DNA from: Candidatus Altimarinota bacterium
GTDB taxonomy: Bacteria; Patescibacteriota; Gracilibacteria; BD1-5; UBA2023
Direction: 5' to 3'
DNA: 61,782 nucleotides
NCBI GenBank assembly: GCA_028689065.1
Contig: JAQTWX010000004.1
Coordinates: 1 to 61,782, forward strand
This document shows, piece after piece, positions 41,409 to 51,560 of this stretch (the stretch's first letter is position 1; each line of letters starts with the position of its first letter). The position numbers were made by a program, and so were the translations under genes. Under the pieces are notes generated by a model. It worked only from the letters and a program-made list of their open reading frames with translations, was not told the origin of the DNA and did not search any database.

Positions 41409-42680
41409 ATGTATCCACTTAAAACAACAGTAAAATACGATCCAGATAATCTCTCTCTGAGCTCCAATGTATTTACAACCGTGTATCTTGGAAATTATAT
41501 AACTGGAGATTTTTCAGAAGGTCATGGAAGCCATTTGGGTGTTGATATATTTCCAGCTATTACTCATGATGATGTATTTGCTTGTCTTGATGGGGTAGTT
41601 GAAGTAGCTGAGAATCAGTCTGTTAATGGAAATTATGTAATTATCAGACATGATAATGTACCAGATCCTGCGGATATGACCAAAAAAACAACCTTGTACT
41701 CTTGTTATCTTCATCTTTCTGAGTATGTAGTTGCTGTTGGTCAGCTTGTAAGCGAAGGTGATATAATAGGGAAGAGTGGAAATACAGGAAATGTATCTGG
41801 CTCTACTGGTGAACATCTTCATTTTCAAATAGATCGTGGAGAAGCGCCTTTTCATCCATACTGGCCATTTACCTTTACCGAAGCACAATCGGCAGGATTT
41901 GGTTTTTTTGAAGCAGTCAATAATGGACTTGGAATGGAAAATGCTCGAAAATTTACAATTAATCCTCTTGAGTATCTGGATAAAGTAGCGATGTTTGATA
42001 CAACGAACCCATCTTTAGGAATAGTAACAGTATCGAATCCTGTCGTTTCGTCAACCCTTGTTGCATCTATTGGAGATCCTGTTTCTGAGAAAGTAGAGAT
42101 ACAACCTCGTTCTACGAGTACGGTACCAGTTTCCTCAGTGGAAATTCCTGCTCAGTTTTCGGATGTGCCGTCAAATCATCCGTATGTGACAGCAATTAAT
42201 TTCTTGAAATCGAAAGATATCGTATCTGGGAATAATGGTCAGTTTCTCCCTGATGCAACAATTACTCGAGCAGAGCTCCTCAAGATGGTATTTGGAGCTG
42301 CAGGAACCCCTCTTATATCTGATAATGTGAATTATTTTTCTGATATAAATCCAATTTCTTGGCAGGCTCCGTATGTGAATACTGCAAAAGTAAATAAAAT
42401 AATTGGAGGATATTCTGATGGAACTTTCCGTCCAGATAATTCTATTACGAGAGCTGAAGCATTTAAGATTATTATAAATACTTTCCATACTGAAACACTT
42501 GATAATATGGTTTCATTCCCAGTGTTCGATGATGTTCCTATGGATGTATGGTATGCTCCATATGCACTCTTTGCAAAAACAGAGGGGCTTATAAATTTTT
42601 CTTTTAATTCATTCAAACCAGATATGTTTATTACTCGCGGGGAAGTTGCAAATGCAATTTATACGCTGATGAAGAAATAA
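41409..42680 (+). CDS. M23 peptidase with three SLH domains
   Basis: 423 residues, no TGA codons. Residues 1-195 form an M23 domain with GSHLGVDIFPA and GEHLHFQIDR (zinc and catalytic His). A Ser/Thr/Val linker follows, then three S-layer homology domains (about 255-423), each with FSDVP or FDDVP and a TRAE or TRGE motif. SLH domains bind cell-wall polysaccharide. No standard signal peptide is visible at this start, which is odd for a wall enzyme. Downstream of the first M23 gene by 37 bases, so probably an operon. Confidence 0.9.
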   Translation: MYPLKTTVKYDPDNLSLSSNVFTTVYLGNYITGDFSEGHGSHLGVDIFPAITHDDVFACLDGVVEVAENQSVNGNYVIIRHDNVPDPADMTKKTTLYSCYLHLSEYVVAVGQLVSEGDIIGKSGNTGNVSGSTGEHLHFQIDRGEAPFHPYWPFTFTEAQSAGFGFFEAVNNGLGMENARKFTINPLEYLDKVAMFDTTNPSLGIVTVSNPVVSSTLVASIGDPVSEKVEIQPRSTSTVPVSSVEIPAQFSDVPSNHPYVTAINFLKSKDIVSGNNGQFLPDATITRAELLKMVFGAAGTPLISDNVNYFSDINPISWQAPYVNTAKVNKIIGGYSDGTFRPDNSITRAEAFKIIINTFHTETLDNMVSFPVFDDVPMDVWYAPYALFAKTEGLINFSFNSFKPDMFITRGEVANAIYTLMKK

Positions 42681-42726
42681 AATATCTTACAACAATCTCC
42701 ATTTTAAAATTAGAAGAGTAATGGAA

Positions 42727-42765
42727 TATAAAAACCGTCTTGTAGTACAGACGGTTTTTATATAT
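42727..42765. terminator. bidirectional terminator
   Basis: TATAAAAACCGTC / GACGGTTTTTATA with a 10-base loop, between convergent peptidase and pseudopilin genes. Confidence 0.85.
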
Positions 42766-42777
42766 AAGATATTTCTC

Positions 42778-43623
42778 TTATTTATTGAAGATACTATATT
42801 TAAGTATATCAAAAAGTCTGGAACGATTTTCGTTGAAATCAATATTTTGTTTACTTTTTCCAACAGTACTGGAAGTGCTTATAGAACGTACAGGAAGAGC
42901 AAATCCATTGGAACTTGTTATATGATATTGGATAGGAGTCGAAGAGATATTTGAAAGAATCAAATAATTGTTGTCATAGGTATTGAGGAAATTCTGAATA
43001 CTTTTTGTATTTGCTATCATAATATTTGTATCCATTTGTTTGCTCACTCCCTGTGTTATAACTGCACTGGAAATATTACCGAAACTCTTTGTAGAAGATC
43101 CTATTCCAGATATTCCATAGGTTTTCCCATTTGTATCATTCCCGATAATATTCCAGTTTATATCCCCATTTTGAGTAACAACAAAATCAATAGTTTTTAT
43201 TATGTCAGAAGTATTTTTATTTGGATTTTTTGAGGAGTCTTGAATACGTTCTCCTGCATCGTAGAAGAGCGGTATTATATCAAAGCTCCCTGGTATAATA
43301 CTTCCTGTATAACTTGTATCTGATGCACGAAGCGTACTGGAAATGGTAGTTTTTTTTATTTCAGAGAGAGGATTTTGAAGTAGGCTAGATTCAGCATCTG
43401 AATCGGTAATAGTATCAGAAAATCCTTCACGGTGATTGGAGCTTTTTAGAAGAGTGTATTCAAGAGCTCATTCAGCACTCATATAGGCAGATATACCATC
43501 CGAAAGGAAATGACTCATGCTATTCTCTGTTATAAACAGATTAAGCATTCCTGCTCAGAGAACCGTCAAAAAAGCCGTTATAAGAATAGCAATAATAGTT
43601 GAGAATCCAGATTTATTTTGCAT
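42778..43623 (-). CDS. PilX/GspK-like minor pseudopilin
   Basis: 281 residues with two TGA-Gly codons. The N terminus MQNKSGFSTIIAILITAFLT shows a prepilin-like G|F site and a long hydrophobic helix, without the usual Glu at position 5, as in PilX/GspK. The remainder is Ser/Thr/Asn-rich and probably beta. Last of four pseudopilin genes in the order H-I-J-K (fimT, pilV, pilW, pilX), which together form the tip complex that starts pilus assembly. Confidence 0.72.
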
Positions 43624-43660
43624 AAGATATTTCTTATTAAAGAAAAATATTAAAGAGAAT

Positions 43661-44320
43661 TTATATTTTTTTGTAAACCTTTTCACTAATAGTTGTTTCA
43701 ATGAACATATGAGTATTTTTTACGATATCACTACTCATTCAAGTCTTTTTTTCTATTCCAAGAGAGAGAACTATGGTTGCTTTTCATTCTTCCGAGAGAC
43801 TTGAGATGGATGACCCTGTTTTTCAAGAAAGGAAAAAACGAATATTTTCTATACGAACACGATCATCTGACAGGGCTTTTCTTGTGCCGGTACTATCTTC
43901 TTTCCCTATATAACAATGAATATTTGGATTATTTTTCTCTGATTCGGCACAGAGAACAGGTCCACTCATACTATCCTTCATGAGATAATATTTATTTCCT
44001 CATTGAATAACAAGAATATTATTCCCATTACCACTATAGTTATTTATTCTTTCTGGAGTGGAGCTATCATAGTAATTGAAATCGATTCACTTTTCTCGAA
44101 CATCGTTCGCTATTTGTTCTGTAATATTTCGTATATTTTCCTGAAGTATCATGGTAGCTTCCAATCGCTTATTTATCTGTATGAGATTACTATATACTTC
44201 AAACACAGAAAGCATTATAAAAGAAAGGATAGTTATAGAAACAATCAGTTCTATAAGTGTGAATGCAGTACGAGTTTTTGATAGGGGAGAAAGCATCTTT
44301 CAAAAAGATATTTTTGTCAT
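43661..44320 (-). CDS. PilW/GspJ-like minor pseudopilin
   Basis: 219 residues from the ATG at 44320. Contains TRTAFTLIELIVSITILSF, the type IV prepilin N-methylation signature with Glu5 (the -1 residue is Ala, not Gly, near residue 18), then a mostly polar globular part. Four or more TGA-Gly codons. Third in the pseudopilin operon; 37 bases separate it from the next gene. Confidence 0.78.
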
Positions 44321-44338
44321 AGTAAAAGAAAATGGGAA

Positions 44339-44983
44339 TTATTGAGTTTTCCAATCGGTAATAATAGTGCTCATACTCGTGAGATAATATCATTTATTGA
44401 GACTTGCAAAAAAGACAGTTACTTTATAACTTTTTTCCACAGATATAAGAGTATTTGTAAGAGTATTCTTAGTTACGAGAGGCTCAATCTGTAGAAAAGA
44501 AGCATAATTAGTTTTTTGGTCGGTTTGCGTGCAATTATAGGTATATCGTCCGAGAGTATCAATACAGAGTCGTATGGACGAATTTGTTTTTTGAAACTCA
44601 GATACTATAGCTTCTTTATTGTTGGAAAAGTTGATAAGTTTCTTGAGATATATTTTCTTATTGAGAGAAAAATTATTTCCGATAGTATAAAAGGTATTTG
44701 GCTGCAATACCGTATCTATCTCAGTTAGGGGTTTTGCTAAATCAATAGAATCCCAAGATCGAAACTGTATCCAGTTGGTGTCTCGAAGATTTTTGAGAAG
44801 CTCTATTTGCTCACGCATAATATTGGCAGCAATAATCTCATCTTTTGATCGAATGGCTGTATTGTTTGCACTATTAACAAGAAGATATGCTCCAAGAAAT
44901 CCAAGTGTAAATATAAGTATCCCAACCATGAGTTCTAATACAGTGAATCATTTTTGGTTTATGCGACAGAGGGGAGTTTGCAT
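44339..44983 (-). CDS. PilV/GspI-like minor pseudopilin
   Basis: 214 residues from the ATG at 44983. The prepilin motif is NQKGFTVLELMVGILIF, and the glycine directly before the cleavage site is a TGA codon. The standard code would remove the leader and start at MVGIL. A further TGA-Gly carries the C terminus to 44339. Globular part rich in Asn, Thr and Leu. Confidence 0.8.
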
Positions 44984-45014
44984 ATATTATTGTATATTTA
45001 ACTGTATATAAATA

Positions 45015-45584
45015 TTATTTCTCTATTTTTACGGCCTTATATAATGTTCCTGATGTAACTTGTTTCCATCCTACGCCTATATCAAAATTTGCTCCCGTTT
45101 GAGTAGGACTTATATATATTTCCATATCTCATCTCGGAGCGGTATATTCTATAAGTATTGTATCATATGGAATCGTATTGATATTTACTCCGTTTTCCAA
45201 AGAGACAGTTTTTATAATTTTTGTATTTTCATTTTCTATAAAAGAACGAGTTCCAGGAAGAAGAGCAACAATATTCATAGTGTGTGCTCATTTTTTAATA
45301 AGGAGTCATGTATTTGCATTTTTCGTTGTTCATGGAAAAAGTTGTCCATTTTGAGAAAAAATCTTTGTATTTTCAAGAGTTTGTTGAACTCTATTTATAG
45401 ATACATGTACTTTTGAAAGTCTGCTGTAGTAATCATAAGGAACATAAGATCCAACAAAAAGAATGCTTATAATAGTAATAACTACCATAAGTTCTATAAG
45501 TGTGAACCCAGATTTATCTCTAATAAAAGAAGACATGTCTGAAAATAAAGAATTATTATACCTCGGATTGTATGATTTTTTCAC
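45015..45584 (-). CDS. FimT/GspH-like type IV pseudopilin
   Basis: 189 residues. Long leader, then RDKSGFTLIELMVVITIISI, the canonical prepilin cleavage and N-methylation motif with Glu5 (G|F at about 28/29; an ATG at residue 17 gives a shorter leader). Five TGA-Gly codons in the globular half, including one right after QLFP. First gene of the pseudopilin operon, divergent from rplS. Confidence 0.82.
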
Positions 45585-45731
45585 TTCAAATCAAGTATTT
45601 CTCGATAATGAAAAAACTTTCTTCTGTTTGAAGAATAAAAACAAAACTAAAATTTGCTTTTTCTATTTTTTCTATATACTTTTCCCGTTCGTGATTTTTC
45701 ACTCGTTTTTATTTTGTTATTTATTGTCACT

Positions 45732-46082
45732 ATGGACTTAGCACTTATTCAAACTATCCAACAAGATTCTATAAAGGATGAGAGACCAGAAATTACTACT
45801 GGTATGGAAGTAGAAGTACACCAGATTATTAAAGAAGGGAATAAAGAACGTATTCAAAAGTTCAAAGGACTTGTTATCAAAACTCATGGAAAAACAACTC
45901 TCGATAAGACTATTACAGTTCGTAAGGATGTTGATGGTGTTGGAATTGAGAAAAAATTCCCAATCTATTCTCCAGGTGTTGCGAAAATTGAAATACTTCG
46001 ATCTTTTAAAGTTCGAAGAAAAAACATTACTTTTATTCGAGAATTGAAAGGAAAAGCTGCTCGTCTCAAAGAAGTTCGATAA
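45732..46082 (+). CDS. rplS: 50S ribosomal protein L19
   Basis: 116 residues, usual length. Reads MEVEVHQIIKEGNKERIQKF, KGLVIKTHGK, IEKKFPIYSPGVAKIEI and RSFKVRRKNITFIRELKGKA, all L19 signatures; it sits at the 30S-50S interface. The start at 45732 is chosen over an in-frame ATG 78 bases upstream because it gives the family start. No TGA codons. Monocistronic with a terminator. Confidence 0.97.
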   Translation: MDLALIQTIQQDSIKDERPEITTGMEVEVHQIIKEGNKERIQKFKGLVIKTHGKTTLDKTITVRKDVDGVGIEKKFPIYSPGVAKIEILRSFKVRRKNITFIRELKGKAARLKEVR

Positions 46083-46098
46083 TTTTGGGAAAATGAAT

Positions 46099-46130
46099 AA
46101 AAATCGCATACGAAAGTATGCGATTTTTTA
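46099..46130 (+). terminator. terminator after rplS
   Basis: AAAAATCGCATAC-GAAA-GTATGCGATTTTT with T-run. Confidence 0.88.
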
Positions 46131-46463
46131 TGTCGTAAATTTCCTGTTTTTTCACTTTATTTTTTCAATAAAATTGAGAATAAATATATGTAGTTTTCTG
46201 CATAAAATAGACACTTTATTTTTAACGAATAAATAATGTGTACAACTTTCCGTGTCAAGTGAATTTTATCTTTTGACATTGCGAAGAAAATGAATAAACC
46301 TTATATACTTTTAACGAATAAAAACTTGCTTAGGTAATGAAATATTTGGGATAGTGCTATTGATATTTGTTTAATGTTTTAAGCATATTGTCTATAAGAT
46401 TTAAGCGATAATCTTTATAGGTGAATAGAATATTCTATTTTACGATAAAATTCCCATCAAAAC
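46131..46463. other. AT-rich region upstream of dnaA; candidate origin or dnaA control region
   Basis: 333 bases without a gene. The 14-base sequence TTTTAACGAATAAA occurs twice in direct orientation (46220-46233 and 46309-46322). Around the first copy, ACACTTTATTT and AAATAATGTGT form an imperfect inverted repeat. TTGTACACA on the minus strand near 46238-46246 matches the DnaA box TTATCCACA at 7 of 9 positions; no perfect box is seen. A TTGACA occurs at 46274. Consistent with an origin or promoter but not proof. Confidence 0.4.
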
Positions 46464-47891
46464 ATGCACCAGGAAAATACTGACATAACTCTCCTTCGGG
46501 ACATTATTAAGGAACTTACCACCACTCTCAGAAAACAGGATTTTCTTACTTATTTTAAAAGAATTTCTCTTTTGGATCATACTCCAGAAAAGATTACTTT
46601 CTGAGTGGTTTCAAGTTTTATGCGTGATAATCTCGCTCATAAATTTTTTGATGAGATACTTGCAGCTTCAAAGAAAATTCTCCCAACCGTTACTTCTATT
46701 GATTTTAGCGTAGATAAAAATATCGATAATCCATCAAATGGCAATGTTATGGATTGTGCTGCAGAATACAAAGAAATTACTGCTAAGAAAAAAGGAAAAG
46801 AAGAGACTCCTGGTACGGAAATGGTAGAAGGTATTAATAGTCGTATCATCAATAGTAAATATCGTCTCGAAAATTTTATTGTTGGTCCATCTAATCAACT
46901 TGTTCATGCTGCTGCTGAGGCAGTGGTTCGTCGTCCGGGAAGTGCTTATAATCCTCTTTTTGTGTATGGAGATGTAGGACTCGGGAAAACTCATATTCTT
47001 CAGGCTATCGGTAATGCGATGAAAGAACGATATAAGGACAAAAAAGTTATCTATACAACAGCAGATAGATTTCTCAGTGATTATATTGAAAGTGTAAAAA
47101 AACGAACAGTAGATCGAATGAAAGAAAAATATCAATCCATTGATGTTCTTATTATTGATGATGTACAGTTTCTTGCAGGAAAAGATGCAACTCAGACAGT
47201 ACTTTACAACATTTTTAATACTCTTTTTGAAAATAATAAGCAGATTATTCTTTCAGGAGATCGTCCACCGAAAGAACTTACTGCACTTGAACCACGTTTA
47301 CAGAGTCGTTTTGAATGGGGGATTATTGTAGATGTAGGAATTCCGGATTTTGAAACTCGTCTTGCTATTCTTCAGGAAAAGGCTCGTGCACGAGAGTTTA
47401 TACTTCCACAGGAAGTGGCAGAATTTATCGCCTATAATCTTGGCGCAAATGTTCGAGAGATAGAAGGTGTACTCAATCAGATAATCGCTGAATACGAGCT
47501 TCATAATACCCCTCCCACTATTGATAATGTTGCACGTCGTCTCAATAAACTTTCTATTACAGATTCCCTCATTGGAAACTCTACTAAAAAGATGCAAGCT
47601 TCCATTAAGACCTATGAAGAACTCCTTGACGCAGTTGCCGGACATTTTGGTATAGAGAAACGTCATATTCTCGGAGATGACCGCAAAAAAGAAAATATGA
47701 TTCCACGTCAGGTGGCTATGTATCTTCTCAAGAATCGGATGAACTATACTTATGAGCGTATCGGAAATATTTTCTCTGGACGAAATCATTCTGCAGTTCT
47801 CTATTCTTGTAAAAAACTTGAGACTATTCTCAAGAAGGATCAGAATCTTTTTTACGAGATTAATATTCTTCGAGATAAACTGGGAATTTAA
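46464..47891 (+). CDS. dnaA: chromosomal replication initiator protein DnaA
   Basis: 475 residues from the ATG at 46464; a TGA-Gly at 46602-46604 would cut off the first 47 residues in the standard code. Domain I (about 1-85), short linker, then AAA+ domain III with Walker A GDVGLGKTH, Walker B VLIIDDVQFLAGK and sensor GDRPPKELTALEPRL, and domain IV (about 385-475) with the DnaA signature NHSAVLYSCKKLE. Opens the origin and starts replication. Ends before a hairpin. Confidence 0.98.
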
Positions 47892-47903
47892 CTTATAGTA
47901 TAA

Positions 47904-47932
47904 AGAAACCCCACTATTAGTGGGGTTTCATA
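47904..47932 (+). terminator. hairpin after dnaA
   Basis: GAAACCCCACTATTAGTGGGGTTTC hairpin; the T-run is short, so it may end transcription weakly. Confidence 0.65.
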
Positions 47933-48199
47933 CTGTATAGCACAGTATAGATAATAAGGTAATACCTTATTTGTATTGAGAGCAATGCTCTATTATTTTT
48001 TATCGTCCACCAAACATAGGCATAAAATTAAAAAATATTTGTTTTTGTTTTTGCGGTTTATCCGAAAAACTATATATATAGTAAACTATATTTATAATAA
48101 GTCAAATTAAATTATTAATAATTTCCTAATTTTCTTATTGACTCTTTAGCCACTCTCTATACACTGGCACAATTATTACATTATTATAAGAATATATTC
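47933..48199 (+). promoter_or_regulatory. AT-rich region after dnaA with promoter of the GGDEF-EAL gene
   Basis: No gene seen. Small palindromes AAGGTAATACCTT (about 47956-47968) and AGAGCAATGCTCT, an AT-rich stretch (48030-48130) and TTATCCGAA (7 of 9 to a DnaA box) are present, so it is a second candidate for the origin. A promoter TTGACT (48138-48143), 16 bases, TACACT (48160-48165) lies 34 bases before the next start codon. Confidence 0.45.
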
Positions 48200-51100
48200 A
48201 TGAATTGAATAACATCACTTTCTCAAAAACCACATCATTTAGATTCTTGATGAATGGATATTTCATGAGTATGAGAGATAGTTGATTTGTTCAAGTCTGT
48301 TACAGAAGATGTTTTAAATAAAGAAGGAAAAATAGATTTTAATAATTTAATATCATTTTTTGAAAATGCTTCGGTTTCGGAGATAGATATATTTTTCAAG
48401 GAATCAGAACGCATTACTGATATACTTTTCCCTTTTCTTGATTTTTTGAGGCAGGAATTTTTTTCTCAGAAGAAACCTATTCCAGAAAAGGTTATGCGAA
48501 GTATACAAAATGATCCAGTTGTTTGCTCTTGAATATCTGATTATATTAAAGAAAGAAATCCTGATATAATATCGATTCAAGATGTGGAACAGTATGATAT
48601 TATTGCTTTTCATCTTTCTCTTCTCTGAATGAGTGAGGATTTTAATCTTACAAAAGATATACAATTTGATAATCTTCGTGGAATTAAACAATTCCTCGTA
48701 GGAGTTCTTATGGATGTATCTGAATTTGCTGCTATTCCTATACGAAATTATGCAGACATAGGAGATAATCTTTCAAATGAATTTATTCGTGTTTTGCGAA
48801 TTGGTGAAACAATAAATATTTTAGCACTCATTCATTCATGAAATTTTGAAGAACGTCAAATATCTTTGGAGCTTGATCAGATAATCAGGACAAACATAGA
48901 TGCTCTTTTACAGAAAATGGGTTCTGAATTTACCAAGAAACATATTGTATGAAAGAAGCTGAATAATCTTTGTGGTCAGATGCAGGTAAATTTCTGACAT
49001 GCTATTTCTATAGATGGAAAGACTGTCTTAGAAATAAAGAGACAAGTAAAGCAAGGATTGGAAAAAATTCAGGAATGATTTGAACGTCAGGTAAAATCTG
49101 AGTTTTGATGAAAATTATCAAGAGAGGAAGAATTTACTAAAATTAAAAAAGCTAATGAAGTTCTTTTGAAACTAATAGGTTTTGAAAAAATAAAAGAAAT
49201 AGAAGGAAAACTTTCAGAAGAAGACAGAATAGAAAAAAAAGAAAGTATCGAAAGATTGATCGATATTTACAGTTTTGCAGTTGAGTGAAAATTCTGAACT
49301 ATAGATCAGATATTTGAACATGTTTGTATGAAAGGTATAGAAAATGATTTTCAGATAGAAGCATTGTATTATCTGATTCTTCATACAGATATTGAAGAAA
49401 CAGTTCTTGAGAAACTTCTCATGTTTTTTCTTAGCAACGATAAACAGATTAATAATTATCTCCATACACAATTTGCCATTAAAATTATTGCCCAGATTGT
49501 ACGGAGGTTCCATGTGACGGATGATTTTTCTCGATTTCTTCCAAGTGTCGAAGGAATACGTGTTTTTCTTGAAAAGAAAGATATATCTCCTCATGTTGTT
49601 CTGAGTTACTCAAAAATATATCTCTCACTTGCTCTTTTTTATATAAAAAGTAGTAGTGAAGAGTATTTAGAAAAGGCTCAAACATTTTTTCTTCATTACA
49701 GAAATCTTATCATAAATACAAATAAGAATTCTTATACGGAGGATGAAAAATATTTTTATAGAATTTTATGAGAAAAAAAGGAGCTGGAACAATTTGGAGC
49801 TAATACCCATTCTCTATGAGCTTTGGAGAAAAGTGGAGAGTTTCTTATGAAACAATTCATGAGAAATCATCAACAAACAGCAATTCTTTCTATAGAATGA
49901 GAAATGGGGAAGATTACTGCGTCTATGAATCATGAATCTTTGTGATATTCTCAGGAGCAAGTATATAATCTCCTCGGAAAAGAGATCTCTAAATCCATTT
50001 TTTACAATCTTTGTACCATTGTGGTTATAGGGGATTGTCGGCATTGTGCAAGTAGAAATGAATTATGTGATTCTACAGTGTTTGATGGTAATAATGAGTG
50101 TTTTTTAGTACCAGAAAAACGAGGATTTCAAAAAAAAGAAATGCTAATTGCTCCAGGTGTCTCTATTATTTTTACATATTCTTCTATTTCTGAGAAGATT
50201 TTTGATAAAATTTTTGCAGAATATGAATCTATTATACAGGAGCGTTTCTGAAATCTTCTTGGTATGCATCGGAAAAATACTCTTCTTGAGAAATCCCAAG
50301 AAGAAATCGAAAGAATAGCTTTCTATGATGCGCTTACAGGGCTTCCGAATAATAATAAGCTCAAGCAAGATATAGAGGAAATGGAGAGAGATTGAAAGAG
50401 TCCAACGGTAATTTTTGTTGAAGTACCAGATTATTCTTTGGTTATTAATACAATAGGATGAGAGGGTATATGGAATGATAGAATGAAACAAGCACTTGAT
50501 ATATTACACAGTAGTGCTTTCAATGGAGAAATATACCGGAAAGACGAATCGATATTTGCAATAGTGTCTTATGAACAAGAAAAAGCTGTTCAGATATTTA
50601 TTGACAGCCTTCCGAAATGATCGCTTTCATTTTGCATAGGGATGACAAAAGGGGAGTATAAAAATATTCTTTCAAAAGCGGGTATGGCTCTCTCAAAAGC
50701 ACGAAGAATTCGTATGGAAAAATGAGATCTTTCCATGGGGATTTTCGAAATCCGAGATCAGAATGAGTTGGATGAGGCGAATAAAAATACAGATATCCTC
50801 CGACAGGCGCTCGATGAGAATAATGATAAAGTGCGAATAGTACCATATTATCAACCTATATGTGATGTAAATGGGAATGTATATAAGTATGAATCGCTCG
50901 CTCGTATAGAATTGGAAGGGGATAATGGAGAAATAACAGTTGTGCAACCAGGAAAGTTTATTCCTATAGCAGAAGCAAACGGATGGTCGCCTGATATTAC
51001 ATGAATTATGCTCATACAAAACAAAAAGGATTTAGAAGATAATCCCGATATTTCTTTGTCGAGCAATGTTAATGCTCAGGATTGGGACAATGATAAAATA

Positions 51101-51526
51101 GGACGAATATTTAATGATTTTAATAGTCAGTGATTCTCAAAAAGAATAACTCTTGAAATACTTGAAACAGTTCGTATTGATAGTACAGAAGATCTTATAA
51201 AGATATCAAATCTGAGAGAATCTGGTTTTTTGCTTGCAATTGATGATTATGGTACTGGGGAAAGTAATAGTGTCCGAGTAGCAAAAGTAAAACCGGAGTT
51301 CCTTAAAATCGATAAAGAAATTGTATTGATGCTGACAAATAAAAAAACTCGAGAAGATGGTATAAAACTGATAGAAGAGGCGGTAAGTATTGCACAAAAA
51401 TTTGATTCTAACACAGTGGCAGAGTTTGTTATGAATGAAGAAACATTTGAGATATTAAAACAATGTGGAGTTAATTATTTTCAATGAGAATACTTTGGTA
51501 TGGCCGAACCATTAAAGAGAAATTAA
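48200..51526 (+). CDS. large GGDEF-EAL protein with degenerate GGDEF motif
   Basis: 1108 residues with about 30 TGA-Gly codons, so it is shattered in the standard code. Residues 1-700 are mostly helical and unrecognised. A GGDEF-like domain (about 705-845) keeps the start FYDALTGLPNNNKL, but the active-site motif is RKDES in place of GGDEF, so it is unlikely to make c-di-GMP. The EAL domain (about 880-1105) keeps the main residues: YESLAR (EAL position), SSNVN, LEILET, AIDDYGTGES, LKIDKEI, VAEFV and QGEYFG. It may hydrolyse or bind c-di-GMP. Own promoter and terminator. Confidence 0.82.
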
Positions 51527-51528
51527 AT

Positions 51529-51560
51529 ATAATCCCCTTTAACTCGAAGGGGATTATATT
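51529..51560. terminator. bidirectional terminator
   Basis: TATAATCCCCTT-TAACTC-GAAGGGGATTATA between convergent genes. Confidence 0.82.

Noticed and set aside
46131-46463. Confident oriC call
   Set aside because: No perfect DnaA boxes or clear cluster are visible, and the region after dnaA is an equal candidate; left as a candidate only.
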